A program made the position numbers and the translations under genes. Shown one piece after another: positions 45,309 through 54,935 of a stretch of 64,000 nucleotides of DNA. The notes beneath the pieces were generated by a model that ran no database searches, was not told the origin of the DNA, and saw nothing but the letters and a program-made list of their open reading frames with translations. Source of the stretch: Peptococcaceae bacterium BICA1-7 (GTDB lineage: Bacteria > Bacillota > Desulfotomaculia > Desulfotomaculales > Desulfocucumaceae); assembly GCA_000802095.1 (NCBI GenBank), contig JUEB01000021.1, forward strand, positions 35,115 through 99,114, given 5' to 3'. The first letter of the stretch is position 1. Every line of letters starts with the position of its first letter.

Positions 45309-46049
45309 TTATCCTTCCTGCCCCGGCCAGAAACCTATATAGGCCGGGGAGAAATTAAGGTAGTCAGCACTTACCAGATGAAAGTCAATACCCCAGAGGT
45401 TGCCAGGGAGGCGGTAACGGCAGGCCCGTGAGTGAAGGTGCCCGTATACCACGGTGTCCACCCCGTAATCACCAAACAGCTCGATAAAGCCGCTGTATTC
45501 TTTTTTTTCATTGGTGGGCATAAAGTGCATCATGCCTATTATTCTCTCTGCCCTGCCACCAACGCTCTTAAGCGAGTTCTCCAGCCTGATCAGCTCTCTT
45601 TTGTATATCTTTTCATCCTTATCCTCAAAATATGATCCGTTGGGGCTAAGCCATCCCCTGGTGCCGCATAGGGCCAGCCCGTCTATTACCACACAGTCGT
45701 TTTGTATGAGACTGACCCCGGGAGGCATCTCTGCCCTGGTTTTTGATACACTCTGCCACCAGTAATCATGATTGCCCTGAACCGCTACGATATTGCCTGG
45801 CAGCAAGCCCAGATAGTTTATATCCGGGCCTGCCTCCTCAAGCTTCATGGCCCACGAAATATCACCGGGCATAAGCACAAGGTCCCCATCCCTCACCAAT
45901 GCCGACCAGTTTTCATAAATCCTGCGGGCGTGGCCGGCCCAAATAACATCAATATCTGACATGGGCTTATACTCCCGGGCACTCCACAGGGGCGGGTCCG
46001 GGTTTGTGCAAAAGGACAGGTGCAAATCACTTATGGCATAAATATTCAT
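45309..46049 (-). CDS. Calcineurin-like metallophosphoesterase
   Basis: The di-metal motifs are complete: SDLHLS (D and H), PGDISW, GNHDYWW, an MMHFMPTN His and a GHLHSR pair near the end. It belongs to the short YkuE/MJ0912-like cytoplasmic phosphoesterases. The substrate is unknown. ATG 46049 follows GAGAGG; the frame is open to 46121 but that stretch lacks a ribosome site. Length is 246. Confidence 0.9.
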   Translation of the reverse strand: MNIYAISDLHLSFCTNPDPPLWSAREYKPMSDIDVIWAGHARRIYENWSALVRDGDLVLMPGDISWAMKLEEAGPDINYLGLLPGNIVAVQGNHDYWWQSVSKTRAEMPPGVSLIQNDCVVIDGLALCGTRGWLSPNGSYFEDKDEKIYKRELIRLENSLKSVGGRAERIIGMMHFMPTNEKKEYSGFIELFGDYGVDTVVYGHLHSRACRYRLPGNLWGIDFHLVSADYLNFSPAYIGFWPGQEG

Positions 46050-46149
46050 TAAAAAACCTCTCGGAATATTATAGAAAAACAGGCGCCTGCATGAAGATAT
46101 GCAGTATAATATTCTAAACAAAACTTTTTAACCGGGCAGGTGAAAGTTT

Positions 46150-46341
46150 ATGAACGAGTACAGGCTGGTGGTAGTTGTGGAAACAAAAGAGCACTCTTAC
46201 ATCCGCATGTTCATAAACAATGCGCTGGTTAACCCCGAAGGGCTAATCCGCCTGAAGCACCAAGACCTGGACCAGCTTTTTAAAGACCTTTTCAAAGCCT
46301 CCCGGGGGAATTGCATAAAGTGCCGCTGCACCAACCATTAA
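46150..46341 (+). CDS. Small protein with C-terminal Cys motif (63 residues)
   Basis: ATG 46150 follows GGGCAGGTG. The product starts with a strand-rich part (YRLVVVVETKEHSYIRMF) and ends GNCIKCRCTNH, three Cys that could bind metal. No family is recognised. It diverges from the phosphoesterase gene and converges on the prepilin peptidase gene. Confidence 0.5.
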   Translation: MNEYRLVVVVETKEHSYIRMFINNALVNPEGLIRLKHQDLDQLFKDLFKASRGNCIKCRCTNH

Positions 46342-46377
46342 CCTGGCGCAGCCCCCTATAAGCAATAAAATTCCCGG

Positions 46378-47124
46378 TCAGAGCAGCGACAGGTACCACT
46401 GGACCAGCCTATCGCCCCAAAAGGCTCCGGCGACTCCCCCCATGGCCAGGAAGGGTCCGAAGGGCACAGCATCTTTTCTCTTCTTTTTACCAAGGGCTAA
46501 AAGGACTGCACCAGCCAGGGCGCCTATCATAAAAGAAAGGAAAAGCACAACCAGCACATCGGGCCAGCCAATAAAGAACCCAATAGCAGCGCTCAGCTTC
46601 ACGTCCCCGCCCCCCATCCCTCCCCTGGCTGCCAGGGAGATGGCCAGCATAATCAGACCTGCGCCAAAAAACCCGGCCACACCGTCCAGCAGCCTTTCCT
46701 TTGAGGTTAGCCATAACGCCGGCGCTCCCAGGGCAACGGCCGTAATCAGCACCCTATCGGGAATCAGGAGAGTGTCAAAATCCACAAAGGACACTACCAC
46801 CAGTGCCGAGAAAAACACCCACATAGATATTGTCTGCCAGCCAAGGCCCCAGTGTCGGTAAACGGCAAAGAAAAAAGCGGCGGTGAGCAATTCCACCGCA
46901 GGATATCTGATACTGAAGACAGTCCCGCAGTGGCGGCACCTGCCCTTCAATAAGACATAGCTTAACACCGGCAGCAGGTCCTGTACCTTCAGTTCTTTTG
47001 TACAGTGGGTGCAGTGGGACGGCCCGAAAACCACAGACATTCTCCTGGGAATACGGTAGATACAGACATTAAGAAAGCTTCCCACACAGGCCCCCCAGAT
47101 TAAAACAAATATATCCTTAGCCAT
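46378..47124 (-). CDS. pilD: Prepilin peptidase (PilD/ComC type)
   Basis: This bifunctional membrane aspartyl protease cuts and N-methylates type IV prepilins. The N-terminal methylase part has the four zinc Cys (CTHC and CRHC) and the conserved GACVGSFLNVCIYRIPR. Catalytic Asp residues lie in FVDFDTLLIPD and GMGGGDVKL. About eight membrane segments are present, length 248. Its substrates are the prepilins at 58047-61199. Confidence 0.95.
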   Translation of the reverse strand: MAKDIFVLIWGACVGSFLNVCIYRIPRRMSVVFGPSHCTHCTKELKVQDLLPVLSYVLLKGRCRHCGTVFSIRYPAVELLTAAFFFAVYRHWGLGWQTISMWVFFSALVVVSFVDFDTLLIPDRVLITAVALGAPALWLTSKERLLDGVAGFFGAGLIMLAISLAARGGMGGGDVKLSAAIGFFIGWPDVLVVLFLSFMIGALAGAVLLALGKKKRKDAVPFGPFLAMGGVAGAFWGDRLVQWYLSLL

Positions 47125-47319
47125 AGGCTACCTTTCTTTTAAGATGGCTGGGCTCCATTCATTGTCATTATATTAATTACAATTATAGTTTACAACTAGC
47201 TATCAAAAAGGATACACAGGGATATCCCTGATAGCCTGGTGCCGTTAATAAAACACGCTGCCGTTATCAGGCGCCTTTTAGAAGTGCCTGGCCCCCTCAC
47301 TTCTTACAGCCCCTCAATT

Positions 47320-47700
47320 TTACCCGTGTATAAGGGCCGGGAGGCATTGGGTGCAAACCCACAGGCTATCTCCCTCTTTACGGCAGGGAAGCAAAGCTAT
47401 CTCATCCTCGTTCCTTCCACACCTGTGGCACTGCTGGGGGATGTATGTCCTTGGATGTTCACTGATATGCCTGTGAACGGCCTCATCTGAAAAGTCCTCA
47501 GCCTCCCTTTCCTCTATGGACAGCGCCCCCTCCGGGCAGACACCCAGGCAGAAACCTGCCCCGTCGCATAACTCTTCCCTTATCACCCTGGCCTTCCCAT
47601 CCCTTATTTCTATCGCACCCTCGGCACAGGGGGAAACACACTGCCCGCACCCGGTACACCTTTTCTCATCAATACGTACAATCTTGCGCCTCTTTTTCAT
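47320..47700 (-). CDS. 4Fe-4S ferredoxin-type protein
   Basis: Two 4Fe-4S binding segments are present: CTGCGQCVSPCAEGAI, and CDGAGFCLGVCPEGAL, whose first Cys spacing is Cx4 rather than Cx2 (a common variant). The C-terminal part carries CHRCGRNEDE and CTQC, likely a zinc or extra metal site. ATG 47700 follows GGGAGGGG. It is a small cytoplasmic electron carrier or subunit with unknown partner, monocistronic. Confidence 0.85.
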   Translation of the reverse strand: MKKRRKIVRIDEKRCTGCGQCVSPCAEGAIEIRDGKARVIREELCDGAGFCLGVCPEGALSIEEREAEDFSDEAVHRHISEHPRTYIPQQCHRCGRNEDEIALLPCRKEGDSLWVCTQCLPALIHG

Positions 47701-47856
47701 GCTTACCCCTCCCATTTTTGCTATTGATAACATTATGGCCTTATACCGTCAAAATATCAGTGACAGCCGTAACGTAGAAATGTGATTTTCATCACAGACT
47801 TTGGGGCTTTAAGGGTTGCATAAAATAAAAACGGTCAGTGCCAGCACTGTGGCGGC

Positions 47857-49176
47857 TTAATCATTTAGTGCGCCTGATTCCTGCGCACAGCCTGTCTGCG
47901 GGGCTACTGGGCAGACTATATAAGGCATTAGCCTCAGCCTGACTAAATCAAGCTGCAGCCCGTCGTTGCGGACCTCATTGTTGCGCAGGGCATTTGCCAG
48001 ACAGCCAACGAGGATATATCCCCCGTCGCTGGTCTCCACTATGTAGAAATTTTCGTCGAAGCGGTCTCCCTCCAGGGTGAATTCCTGTATTCTTTCACCG
48101 TTTGCATTTGTTTTTACCAGGTAGAAGCATGTTTTTCCGGGCTCATAAGATTTAGACCATCCGGCCACCATGAAGCCCCCGTCGCTGTTCTGCCGCACAG
48201 ACCTGCCCATATCAAGTTCTCTGCCGCCGAAGGTTCTTTCCCATTCCGGATGTCCCAGCGGGCCGGTTTTCACCAGATAAACATCAGATTCGCCATCCGG
48301 GGAGTATGTCTGTCCCGCCACAATGTAACCTCCATCAGCAGTCTGTTTCAGGGAAAAGGGCATGTCCCACCCATTGCCGCCGAAGGTTCTTTCCCACTCC
48401 AGGTCCCCCCCCTGATTGACTTTAAACAGGTAGACGTCGTATCCGCCGGTTTTAGTGGAATATGTGCGTCCGGCCACGATGAATCCCCCGTTGGAGGTCA
48501 GGTGTATACAGGCCGCATTTTCGTCCTCTTTGCTCCCAAAGAGCTTCATCCATTCTTTTTTGCCTGACGCATTGGTTTTGATCAGCAAAATTTGGCTGTT
48601 TTCTTCTTCTGCACTGCTGCTGTCAGCAGCTATTATGTATCCCCCATCGCCGGTTTGGCGCACGCAAACCCCTGAATCGTCACTGCCATTCCCGTAACTA
48701 TTTTTCCACATTACCTGACCGGAGGAGTTGACCTTAACCAGGCACACCTGCCTGTCGTCCCGGGGGAAATTTTTTATGGTTCCCGCAACGATAAAGCCGC
48801 CGTCACCGGTTTGCAAAACCGAGGTTCCCCTGTCGTACCCGCTGTAGCTTAGATTTTTACGCCAGATTTCGGTGCCGCCCCCGTCAAATCTAACCAGCAG
48901 TATATGGGATCGGTCTCTTTGAACGGTGTTCTGTATTATTATTTCTCCGGTCACTATAAATCCGCCGTCTAAGGTCTGAGAGGAGGATAAGCCCCGCTCC
49001 TGCATGCTTCCTCCCCAGGTTCTTTCCCACTCTGCTATAACTTTGCTTTCGGCCGCCGCTGCACTGCTGCTACTGCCGGTAAAAAACAGGCACATTAGTA
49101 TAAAGCAAAGTAACAAACCGGCCTGCCTGCGGTGAATACCCTGCCTTATCTGAATATATCCAGTTATGTGGCACAT
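47857..49176 (-). CDS. Secreted beta-propeller-like repeat protein
   Basis: The 439-residue protein has a signal peptide (LLLCFILMCLFFTGSSSSAAAA). About seven repeats of roughly 50-55 residues follow, with the consensus S-x-QT-x-DGGYIVAG-x-TYS, then DVYLVKTN, then GxxEWERTFGG. The pattern fits a seven-bladed propeller in which each blade carries a DGGYIVAG turn. It is probably extracellular or wall-associated. It lies head-to-head with the pilus operon, so a link to surface structures is possible but unproven. Confidence 0.8.
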   Translation of the reverse strand: MCHITGYIQIRQGIHRRQAGLLLCFILMCLFFTGSSSSAAAAESKVIAEWERTWGGSMQERGLSSSQTLDGGFIVTGEIIIQNTVQRDRSHILLVRFDGGGTEIWRKNLSYSGYDRGTSVLQTGDGGFIVAGTIKNFPRDDRQVCLVKVNSSGQVMWKNSYGNGSDDSGVCVRQTGDGGYIIAADSSSAEEENSQILLIKTNASGKKEWMKLFGSKEDENAACIHLTSNGGFIVAGRTYSTKTGGYDVYLFKVNQGGDLEWERTFGGNGWDMPFSLKQTADGGYIVAGQTYSPDGESDVYLVKTGPLGHPEWERTFGGRELDMGRSVRQNSDGGFMVAGWSKSYEPGKTCFYLVKTNANGERIQEFTLEGDRFDENFYIVETSDGGYILVGCLANALRNNEVRNDGLQLDLVRLRLMPYIVCPVAPQTGCAQESGALND

Positions 49177-49464
49177 ATTTCACCCTCCTGTTTTTGCTGA
49201 TAGCGCATTTCGTCAAATTATATTAAATCATCTTCGGCATATAGCATCATTATCCTGCTATAATGGAAAACCGCAAAAATGCTTAAATAATGGTGTTCTT
49301 TTTGCGTATTTACATATCGATATAAACATTTTAAAAATAAATAATTTTTATATACAGCCCTATAACAAGAGGAATAATTAGTACTTTTGTAGAAAAATTA
49401 CATAAGCCTTTTTTCTCATTATTAGGACTATTTTCTCATTTATCCTGTAAAGGAGCGTTCCTTA

Positions 49465-50646
49465 ATGAGCCAACAATCCGATAGCGATGGTTCCCAGGCC
49501 GCCACTAACTACATTTCACCCCAGGCCTACCCTGTAAGCCTGGACCGCCTTCTGAATGATACCGTGGAAATGAACGGATCAGACCTTCACCTGACCGCAG
49601 GGGCGCCCCCGGTGGTCAGAATAAGCGGTGAACTGGTGCCATTAGAGTATCCTAAACTTCGTCCCGATGATGTGGAAAACATGCTGCTGCCCATTCTGGA
49701 TCAACGTCTCCGGAATATGCTGGACGAGCACTGGGAACTGGACTTTTCATACTCGCTTCCCGGCGTAAGCCGGTTCCGCGGCAACATAATGCGTCAGCGG
49801 GGCAGTTTGGCTGCAGCCCTAAGGGTCATCCCGTACACTCCACCGAAGATTGAATCACTCAACCTTCCCCCGGTCATAAGGGAGCTCTGCTATTTACCCC
49901 GGGGACTGGTACTGGTCACCGGTCCCACCGGAAGCGGGAAATCAAGCACCCTGGCCGGCATAATAGATCTGATCAACCAGGAGCGGAATGTTAACATTGT
50001 TACCGTCGAGGAGCCTATAGAGTTCCTTTACCGGCATAAAAAATCCATCATCAAGCAGCGGGAGGTGGGCACCGACACCCAGTCCTTCACCGAGGCTCTG
50101 CGCCGTGTGCTCCGCCACGATCCCGACGTCATACTGATAGGAGAAATGAGGGACCTGGAGAGTGTCTCCATAGCCCTGGCCGCAGCAGAAACAGGACACC
50201 TGGTGTTCTCCACCCTGCATACCCAGACAGCGCCGCTCACCATCCACCGGATAGTGGATATATTCAGTGAGCATCAGCGCAGCCAGATCCGCCAGCAGCT
50301 TTCAGACTCGATACAGGCGGTCATCTCACAGCAGCTGCTGCCCACCAAAGACCGTAAGGGGCGGGTGGTGGCCGTGGAGATTATGCTGGCCTCCACGGCG
50401 GTGCGCAACATGATCCGGGAGGGAAAGGATCACATGATCTATACCGCTATGCAGACCGGCAAGTCCGCCGGCATGCAGACCATGGACCAGTCCCTGGCCA
50501 GCCTGTGCTCCGGGGGGAAAATAAGCCGCGAAACAGCCCTGCTGCGCTGCGTGGATAAGGTGGAGCTGGAGCGGCTGCTGCAGAAGGAAATGTTCAGTTA
50601 CTCCGGCGGAGGAGAAGATTTTTTTAGCCCCGGCCCCAACAAATGA
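49465..50646 (+). CDS. pilT: Type IV pilus retraction ATPase PilT
   Basis: This hexameric ATPase retracts the pilus. It has a PAS-like N-domain with MNGSDLHLTAGAPPVVRISG, Walker A GPTGSGKS (153-160), the Asp box VTVEEPIEFLY, Walker B DVILIGEMRD, a His box HLVFSTLHT, and the C-terminal region after QQLLP. Length 393. AAAGGAG precedes ATG 49465. It starts a + strand operon running through pilB. Confidence 0.95.
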   Translation: MSQQSDSDGSQAATNYISPQAYPVSLDRLLNDTVEMNGSDLHLTAGAPPVVRISGELVPLEYPKLRPDDVENMLLPILDQRLRNMLDEHWELDFSYSLPGVSRFRGNIMRQRGSLAAALRVIPYTPPKIESLNLPPVIRELCYLPRGLVLVTGPTGSGKSSTLAGIIDLINQERNVNIVTVEEPIEFLYRHKKSIIKQREVGTDTQSFTEALRRVLRHDPDVILIGEMRDLESVSIALAAAETGHLVFSTLHTQTAPLTIHRIVDIFSEHQRSQIRQQLSDSIQAVISQQLLPTKDRKGRVVAVEIMLASTAVRNMIREGKDHMIYTAMQTGKSAGMQTMDQSLASLCSGGKISRETALLRCVDKVELERLLQKEMFSYSGGGEDFFSPGPNK

Positions 50647-50705
50647 ACCAGTAAGGTACAGTTTATTTTAGCCAAGTATTTAATTATAAGGGGAACCTAC
50701 CGCTT

Positions 50706-51911
50706 ATGCCGGTTTATTCTTACCAGGCCATAGAAAAATCAGGAGCTTTGACCTCCGGGCAGCTGGAGGCTGATAATGAGCCCGCCGCCATCGGCAAATT
50801 GCGCGGCCAGGGGCTTACGCTTCTGGAGATAGGCGAGGTCAGGTCCTCGCCTCTGAAAAACCTGCTTCGCCTGCGCCGGGGGGTAAAGCTGGGTGAGCTT
50901 TGCCTATTCAGCAGACAGCTGGCCTCCATGCTTGATGCCGGAATACCCCTGACCAGGGCGCTCTTTACCCTGAGCCGGCAGTCCGACAACCCCACCCTGA
51001 GGGATGCGCTGGATAACGTGGCCCGCAGTATAGAAGGGGGAATGGGCTTTTCCGACGCACTGAAGGGTTACCCGGGCATATTTAACGATCTTTATATCAA
51101 TATGATCCAGGCCGGGGAGGTTGGGGGTACCCTGGAGGAGATTCTAAAGCAGCTTTCAGAACAGCTGGAGAAGGAAAAAAACCTGAGGGACCAGATCAGG
51201 ACAGCCTCGGTTTACCCTCTTACGATACTTGTTTTTGCCTTTTTAGTTATATTAATGATGTTGATTTTTGTCGTGCCCGCATTTGAAAAAATGCTGCCAG
51301 GCACAGTTAAACTGCCGCTGCCCACCAGAATTGTTTTCGGGGCCTCGGCTTCAATACGGGAGTGGTGGTTTCTATACGTGCTGGCCGCTGCCGGGACCGC
51401 TCTGGGCTCCCGACAATACCTGCGCAGCCCGGCCGGCAGTAGGGCATGGGAGATGGCAAGATTTCGCATACCGGTTTTCGGGCCTCTTTTCCATAAAGCG
51501 GTGGTGGCCAGGTTCTGCCGTATACTTTCCACCCTTCTTTCGGGAGGCATCCCTATCCTGCAGGCGCTGGATTCTGCAGGGCCGGCAGCGGGCAGCAAAC
51601 AGGTGGAGGATGCCGTGGAATCCACCATTGAAAGGATCCAGGAAGGGAGAAGCATCGCCGGACCCCTGGAAAGCAGCGGCATGTTCCCCCCCATGGTCAT
51701 ACAGATGGTGGCTGTAGGGGAGGAATCAGGAACACTGGCCTTCTTACTGGGCCGGGTGGCGGATTTTTACGAGGCTGAGGTGGCTTCCATAACCAAGAAC
51801 CTCACCTCCCTCATTGAGCCCCTGATGGTTATTTTTGTGGGCACATTGGTGGGGGGAATGGTTATTTCCATATATTTGCCCATTTTTACAGTGGTAACCC
51901 AGGGGAGATAA
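50706..51911 (+). CDS. pilC: Type IV pilus inner-membrane platform protein PilC
   Basis: This is the polytopic platform that contacts PilB/PilT. It has two T2SSF domains (about residues 65-190 and 268-390; LCLFSRQLASMLDAGIPL and FCRILSTLLSGGIPILQ) and three membrane segments. Length 401 is standard. It lies 59 bp after pilT and 26 bp before pilM. Confidence 0.95.
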   Translation: MPVYSYQAIEKSGALTSGQLEADNEPAAIGKLRGQGLTLLEIGEVRSSPLKNLLRLRRGVKLGELCLFSRQLASMLDAGIPLTRALFTLSRQSDNPTLRDALDNVARSIEGGMGFSDALKGYPGIFNDLYINMIQAGEVGGTLEEILKQLSEQLEKEKNLRDQIRTASVYPLTILVFAFLVILMMLIFVVPAFEKMLPGTVKLPLPTRIVFGASASIREWWFLYVLAAAGTALGSRQYLRSPAGSRAWEMARFRIPVFGPLFHKAVVARFCRILSTLLSGGIPILQALDSAGPAAGSKQVEDAVESTIERIQEGRSIAGPLESSGMFPPMVIQMVAVGEESGTLAFLLGRVADFYEAEVASITKNLTSLIEPLMVIFVGTLVGGMVISIYLPIFTVVTQGR

Positions 51912-51937
51912 CCGCCGCCTGACGGGTATAGTCTGAC

Positions 51938-53056
51938 TTGCGAGGTGTATTTAAACTGCTTAAGGGTCTTTTTAAAAAAAGAGGCGCCGTGGGCCTTGAG
52001 CTGGACAGCGGAGAGGCCAGAGCCTTGGAACTTAACGGATCTCCATCGGCCCCTTCTCTGGCAGCCATGGGACGGGTGCCGCTGCCCCCCGGGGCAGTAT
52101 CCGAAGGTATGGTGCTGCAGCCCGGAGCAGTGGCCGAAGCCCTGGAAAAGCTGTGGCACCGGGCCGGCATAGTTACCCGGGAGGTAATACTGGGAGTTTT
52201 CAACCAGTCAGTACTGGTGCGCATCGCCAATTTCCCCGAAGTTCCGGCCGACAAAGTGGCCCAGATGGTGCGCTTCCAGGCCCAGGAGCACATTCCCGTG
52301 CCGATCAATACTGTTGTACTGGACCATGCGGTGATAGGAAGATCGTCCGGGGAGTCGGGGAACACCCTTAAAGTACTCCTGGTGGCTGCCCGCAGGGACA
52401 TGCTGCAGTCGTTTCTTGACGCCCTTCAGGCCGCCAGAATAAAGCCACTGGACATAGACGTATCTCCTCTGGCACTGGTCAGAAACCTTTCTTCCCAGAC
52501 AGCCAGAGGCACTGTGGTAATACTTGATCTGGCTCTGGGCCTCAGTAATTTGCTTATAATATCCGGGAACGCTCCCCGCCTGGTCCGGCTCCTGCCTATG
52601 GGACTGCAGAGTGTGGCGGACTTACTGGACTGCTCTCCGGACGAACTGACGCCGGTTCTCTGGCCCCAAGACCTGCAGATCCTCCCGGATTTCCTTTCAG
52701 AGGTGGCGGCAACGCAGGACCATACACTGACTGAAGAGACTCCTGTAAACCGGAACCAAGGGTGGCGGGACGGTGTTCTGGCGGACTGGGCCGGGAGCCT
52801 GGAGGGGGAGATACGTTCCTCCATAGGGTACTACCTTAACCAGCCCGGATCCGCCCCGGTGGACTGCCTTTTGCTTAGCGGCCGCGGGGCCAGGCTGGAG
52901 GGACTGGCCATCCACCTGCAAGAAAGGCTGAATATACCCGTCAACGTAATGCAACCCATGTGGGGGGTAAAATACCGGGAAGACACGGCCAGGTTTCCGG
53001 CGGAGCAGGATTTTTCAGTAAGCCTGGGCTTAGCCCGGCGCGGACTGGAGGTATGA
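51938..53056 (+). CDS. pilM: Type IV pilus assembly protein PilM
   Basis: This actin-like ATPase binds the N-terminus of PilN. It shows VGLELDSGEARALEL at the start, PLALVRNL and a VVILDLALGLSNLLIISGN phosphate loop, and the C-terminal DCLLLSGRGARLEGL adenosine motif. Start TTG 51938 lacks a strong ribosome site, so translation may depend on coupling to pilC. Length is 373. Confidence 0.92.
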   Translation: MRGVFKLLKGLFKKRGAVGLELDSGEARALELNGSPSAPSLAAMGRVPLPPGAVSEGMVLQPGAVAEALEKLWHRAGIVTREVILGVFNQSVLVRIANFPEVPADKVAQMVRFQAQEHIPVPINTVVLDHAVIGRSSGESGNTLKVLLVAARRDMLQSFLDALQAARIKPLDIDVSPLALVRNLSSQTARGTVVILDLALGLSNLLIISGNAPRLVRLLPMGLQSVADLLDCSPDELTPVLWPQDLQILPDFLSEVAATQDHTLTEETPVNRNQGWRDGVLADWAGSLEGEIRSSIGYYLNQPGSAPVDCLLLSGRGARLEGLAIHLQERLNIPVNVMQPMWGVKYREDTARFPAEQDFSVSLGLARRGLEV

Positions 53057-53060
53057 AACA

Positions 53061-53744
53061 TTGAAAAGCATCAGCCTGCTCCCGCCGGAGATCAGATTAC
53101 AGAGACAGGCCCGGGTTCGAAGGGCAAAAAATATAAAACTCGGCGGAATGTTATTCCTGGCACTGCTCATTATATACACCGGAGTGGGCCTGAGCACGCT
53201 ATACGCCCGGTCCAGGGTTGTCAGCCTTCATAACCAGCGGGCCCTCCTGGAAATGGAAATGGCCGGGTTCAGAGAGTACATTGCCATGGAGAACCGCATA
53301 AATAAATTGGAAGGGCTGGTTAAAAAGGCTACTGACAACAGCCCGGACTGGGTCTCCATGCTGGTGTCCATAAACCGGAACATCCCACCTGGAGTCTGGC
53401 TTACTGACTTTAGGGGGGTTTCAGGATCAGGATCAAAGAAAAATGAACCGGGGAAGAGAGGATCGGCGGCATCTGCCAAAACCTCCGACTCCAAGGAAAC
53501 TTCCGGGCAAACTGCCAAACCCTCCGGAGTTCAAGGCGAAGTGGTCATCCGGGGGCTGACCTCTGATCATTCGGCACTGGCCGAATGGCTGGATAAAATA
53601 AACAAATCCGGGCTCTCCGACGCGAGACTGCAGTCCGCCGGCAGGGAAACCGGAGGAGAAACACCCCTGATAAACTTTGAAATAACGGCTGGTATTCAGT
53701 CACAGCCTCCCCCTGCAAAGGCTGAGGGAGGGGGTGGGCAGTGA
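53061..53744 (+). CDS. pilN: Type IV pilus assembly protein PilN
   Basis: The product is a bitopic protein with the conserved N-terminal SISLLPPEIR that docks in PilM, one membrane segment (about 28-48), a coiled part and a ferredoxin-like periplasmic domain split by a low-complexity Ser/Lys/Gly insert (about 120-155). TTG start, 4 bp after pilM; ends overlapping pilO by 4 bases (GTGA). Confidence 0.92.
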   Translation: MKSISLLPPEIRLQRQARVRRAKNIKLGGMLFLALLIIYTGVGLSTLYARSRVVSLHNQRALLEMEMAGFREYIAMENRINKLEGLVKKATDNSPDWVSMLVSINRNIPPGVWLTDFRGVSGSGSKKNEPGKRGSAASAKTSDSKETSGQTAKPSGVQGEVVIRGLTSDHSALAEWLDKINKSGLSDARLQSAGRETGGETPLINFEITAGIQSQPPPAKAEGGGGQ

Positions 53745-54283
53745 CCTTGCGGAAAAAAACCGATGTCATTGATCTGCTGATATTTTTGTTAATTTCGCTG
53801 GTACTGACTATAATGCTTTTTCTAATCTACAACCAGCTGATCACTGCCCGCCAGGTATACGACAACGTCGCTGAGGAGCAGGCAGCCCTTTCCAGGGACC
53901 AGGACAGGCTGAATCAGCTTGTCCTGCTGAAAGACCGGGTCGGTGAGCAGCAGGAGCGCATGGCCAGGTATGATCACCTTGTGCCGCAGTCGCCTGAGGA
54001 GAGCTCCCTGCTTAATGACATTAAGGTTGCGGCCAGCTACTGCGGCCTTCAACTGGCCCAAATCCAGCTGGAGGAAAGGATAAATGGCCAGGATTATGTT
54101 GAAATGCCCTTTAAGTTCACACTGAAGGGGAGGTACCAGAGCCTGCTCAATTTGCTGGTAGAGATGGAAAACAGCCCCCGGGCGATTCGCATAGATGAGG
54201 TAAATATATCGAAAGACCAGGAGAATGGGCCGGATATTGAGGCGGAAATCTACGCCAGCGCGTTTTACACCGCTGGGGACTAA
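53741..54283 (+). CDS. pilO: Type IV pilus assembly protein PilO
   Basis: The protein has one N-terminal membrane segment (LLIFLLISLVLTIMLFLIY), a coiled coil (about 35-75) and a C-terminal ferredoxin-like fold (VEMPFKFTLKGRYQSLLNLLVEMENSPRAIRI). It pairs with PilN to link the inner-membrane platform. GTG start overlaps pilN. Length 180. Confidence 0.92.
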   Translation: MTLRKKTDVIDLLIFLLISLVLTIMLFLIYNQLITARQVYDNVAEEQAALSRDQDRLNQLVLLKDRVGEQQERMARYDHLVPQSPEESSLLNDIKVAASYCGLQLAQIQLEERINGQDYVEMPFKFTLKGRYQSLLNLLVEMENSPRAIRIDEVNISKDQENGPDIEAEIYASAFYTAGD

Positions 54284-54329
54284 GGGTCTGTTCAGGAAAG
54301 CCGGGATATGACAAGAGGGGTGCTGACTA

Positions 54330-54935
54330 TTGAAGATTGACTTAAACAAGCCTATAAAAATTGATCTTGAAAAACTGAAACAGCTTTTCAGGGGAAGATC
54401 CCGCATTATTTTGGTTGGTTTGATGCTAGCCCTGGCGGTAGGATTGGCAGTTTTTTTCATATTCTATAAGTCCAGGGAAAACAATCAGCCCACAGTCCCG
54501 GTCAGCCCCGGCGCCTCTGAAAAAACACCCTCGGTGCTACCTGAAATCAGGAGGTCCGACACTGCCGGCCAGCCCCCGGAGACTGCCATAGACCAGTTCA
54601 GGGACCCCTTCGCGGGGCCCATGGCCCTTAAGGGGATTATGCGGGGAGGGGCTGAGGATATGGCCATAATAGTGGTGGGAGACTCCGCCTTTGTGGCCGA
54701 AAAGGGCTCACTGGTGGCAGATATATGGACAGTAACGGAGATTGACAGCACCAGTGTAACCCTGACTGCTGGAGAAAAGAAAATGAAACTGGAATTCGGC
54801 GGCAGGTCGAAATCTGAAACTGTAAAATCCGAGAGTACGCAAGGGGTCCAAAAGTCTGAAAACAGCGAAACAGAAAACCGGGCAGAAGGGATGGTGCTAC
54901 AGGGTGATGAGAATAGTGCCAAGATTGGCCAGTAA
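54330..54935 (+). CDS. PilP-like protein
   Basis: The 201-residue bitopic protein has a charged N-tail, one membrane segment (about 27-48), a Pro/Ser-rich linker, the DPFAGPMALKGIM strand typical of PilP/GspC HR regions, then ADIWTVTEIDSTSVTLTAGEKKMKLEF. In Gram-negative bacteria PilP bridges PilNO to the secretin PilQ. Its 3' end overlaps the next gene. The ribosome site is weak. Confidence 0.75.
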   Translation: MKIDLNKPIKIDLEKLKQLFRGRSRIILVGLMLALAVGLAVFFIFYKSRENNQPTVPVSPGASEKTPSVLPEIRRSDTAGQPPETAIDQFRDPFAGPMALKGIMRGGAEDMAIIVVGDSAFVAEKGSLVADIWTVTEIDSTSVTLTAGEKKMKLEFGGRSKSETVKSESTQGVQKSENSETENRAEGMVLQGDENSAKIGQ

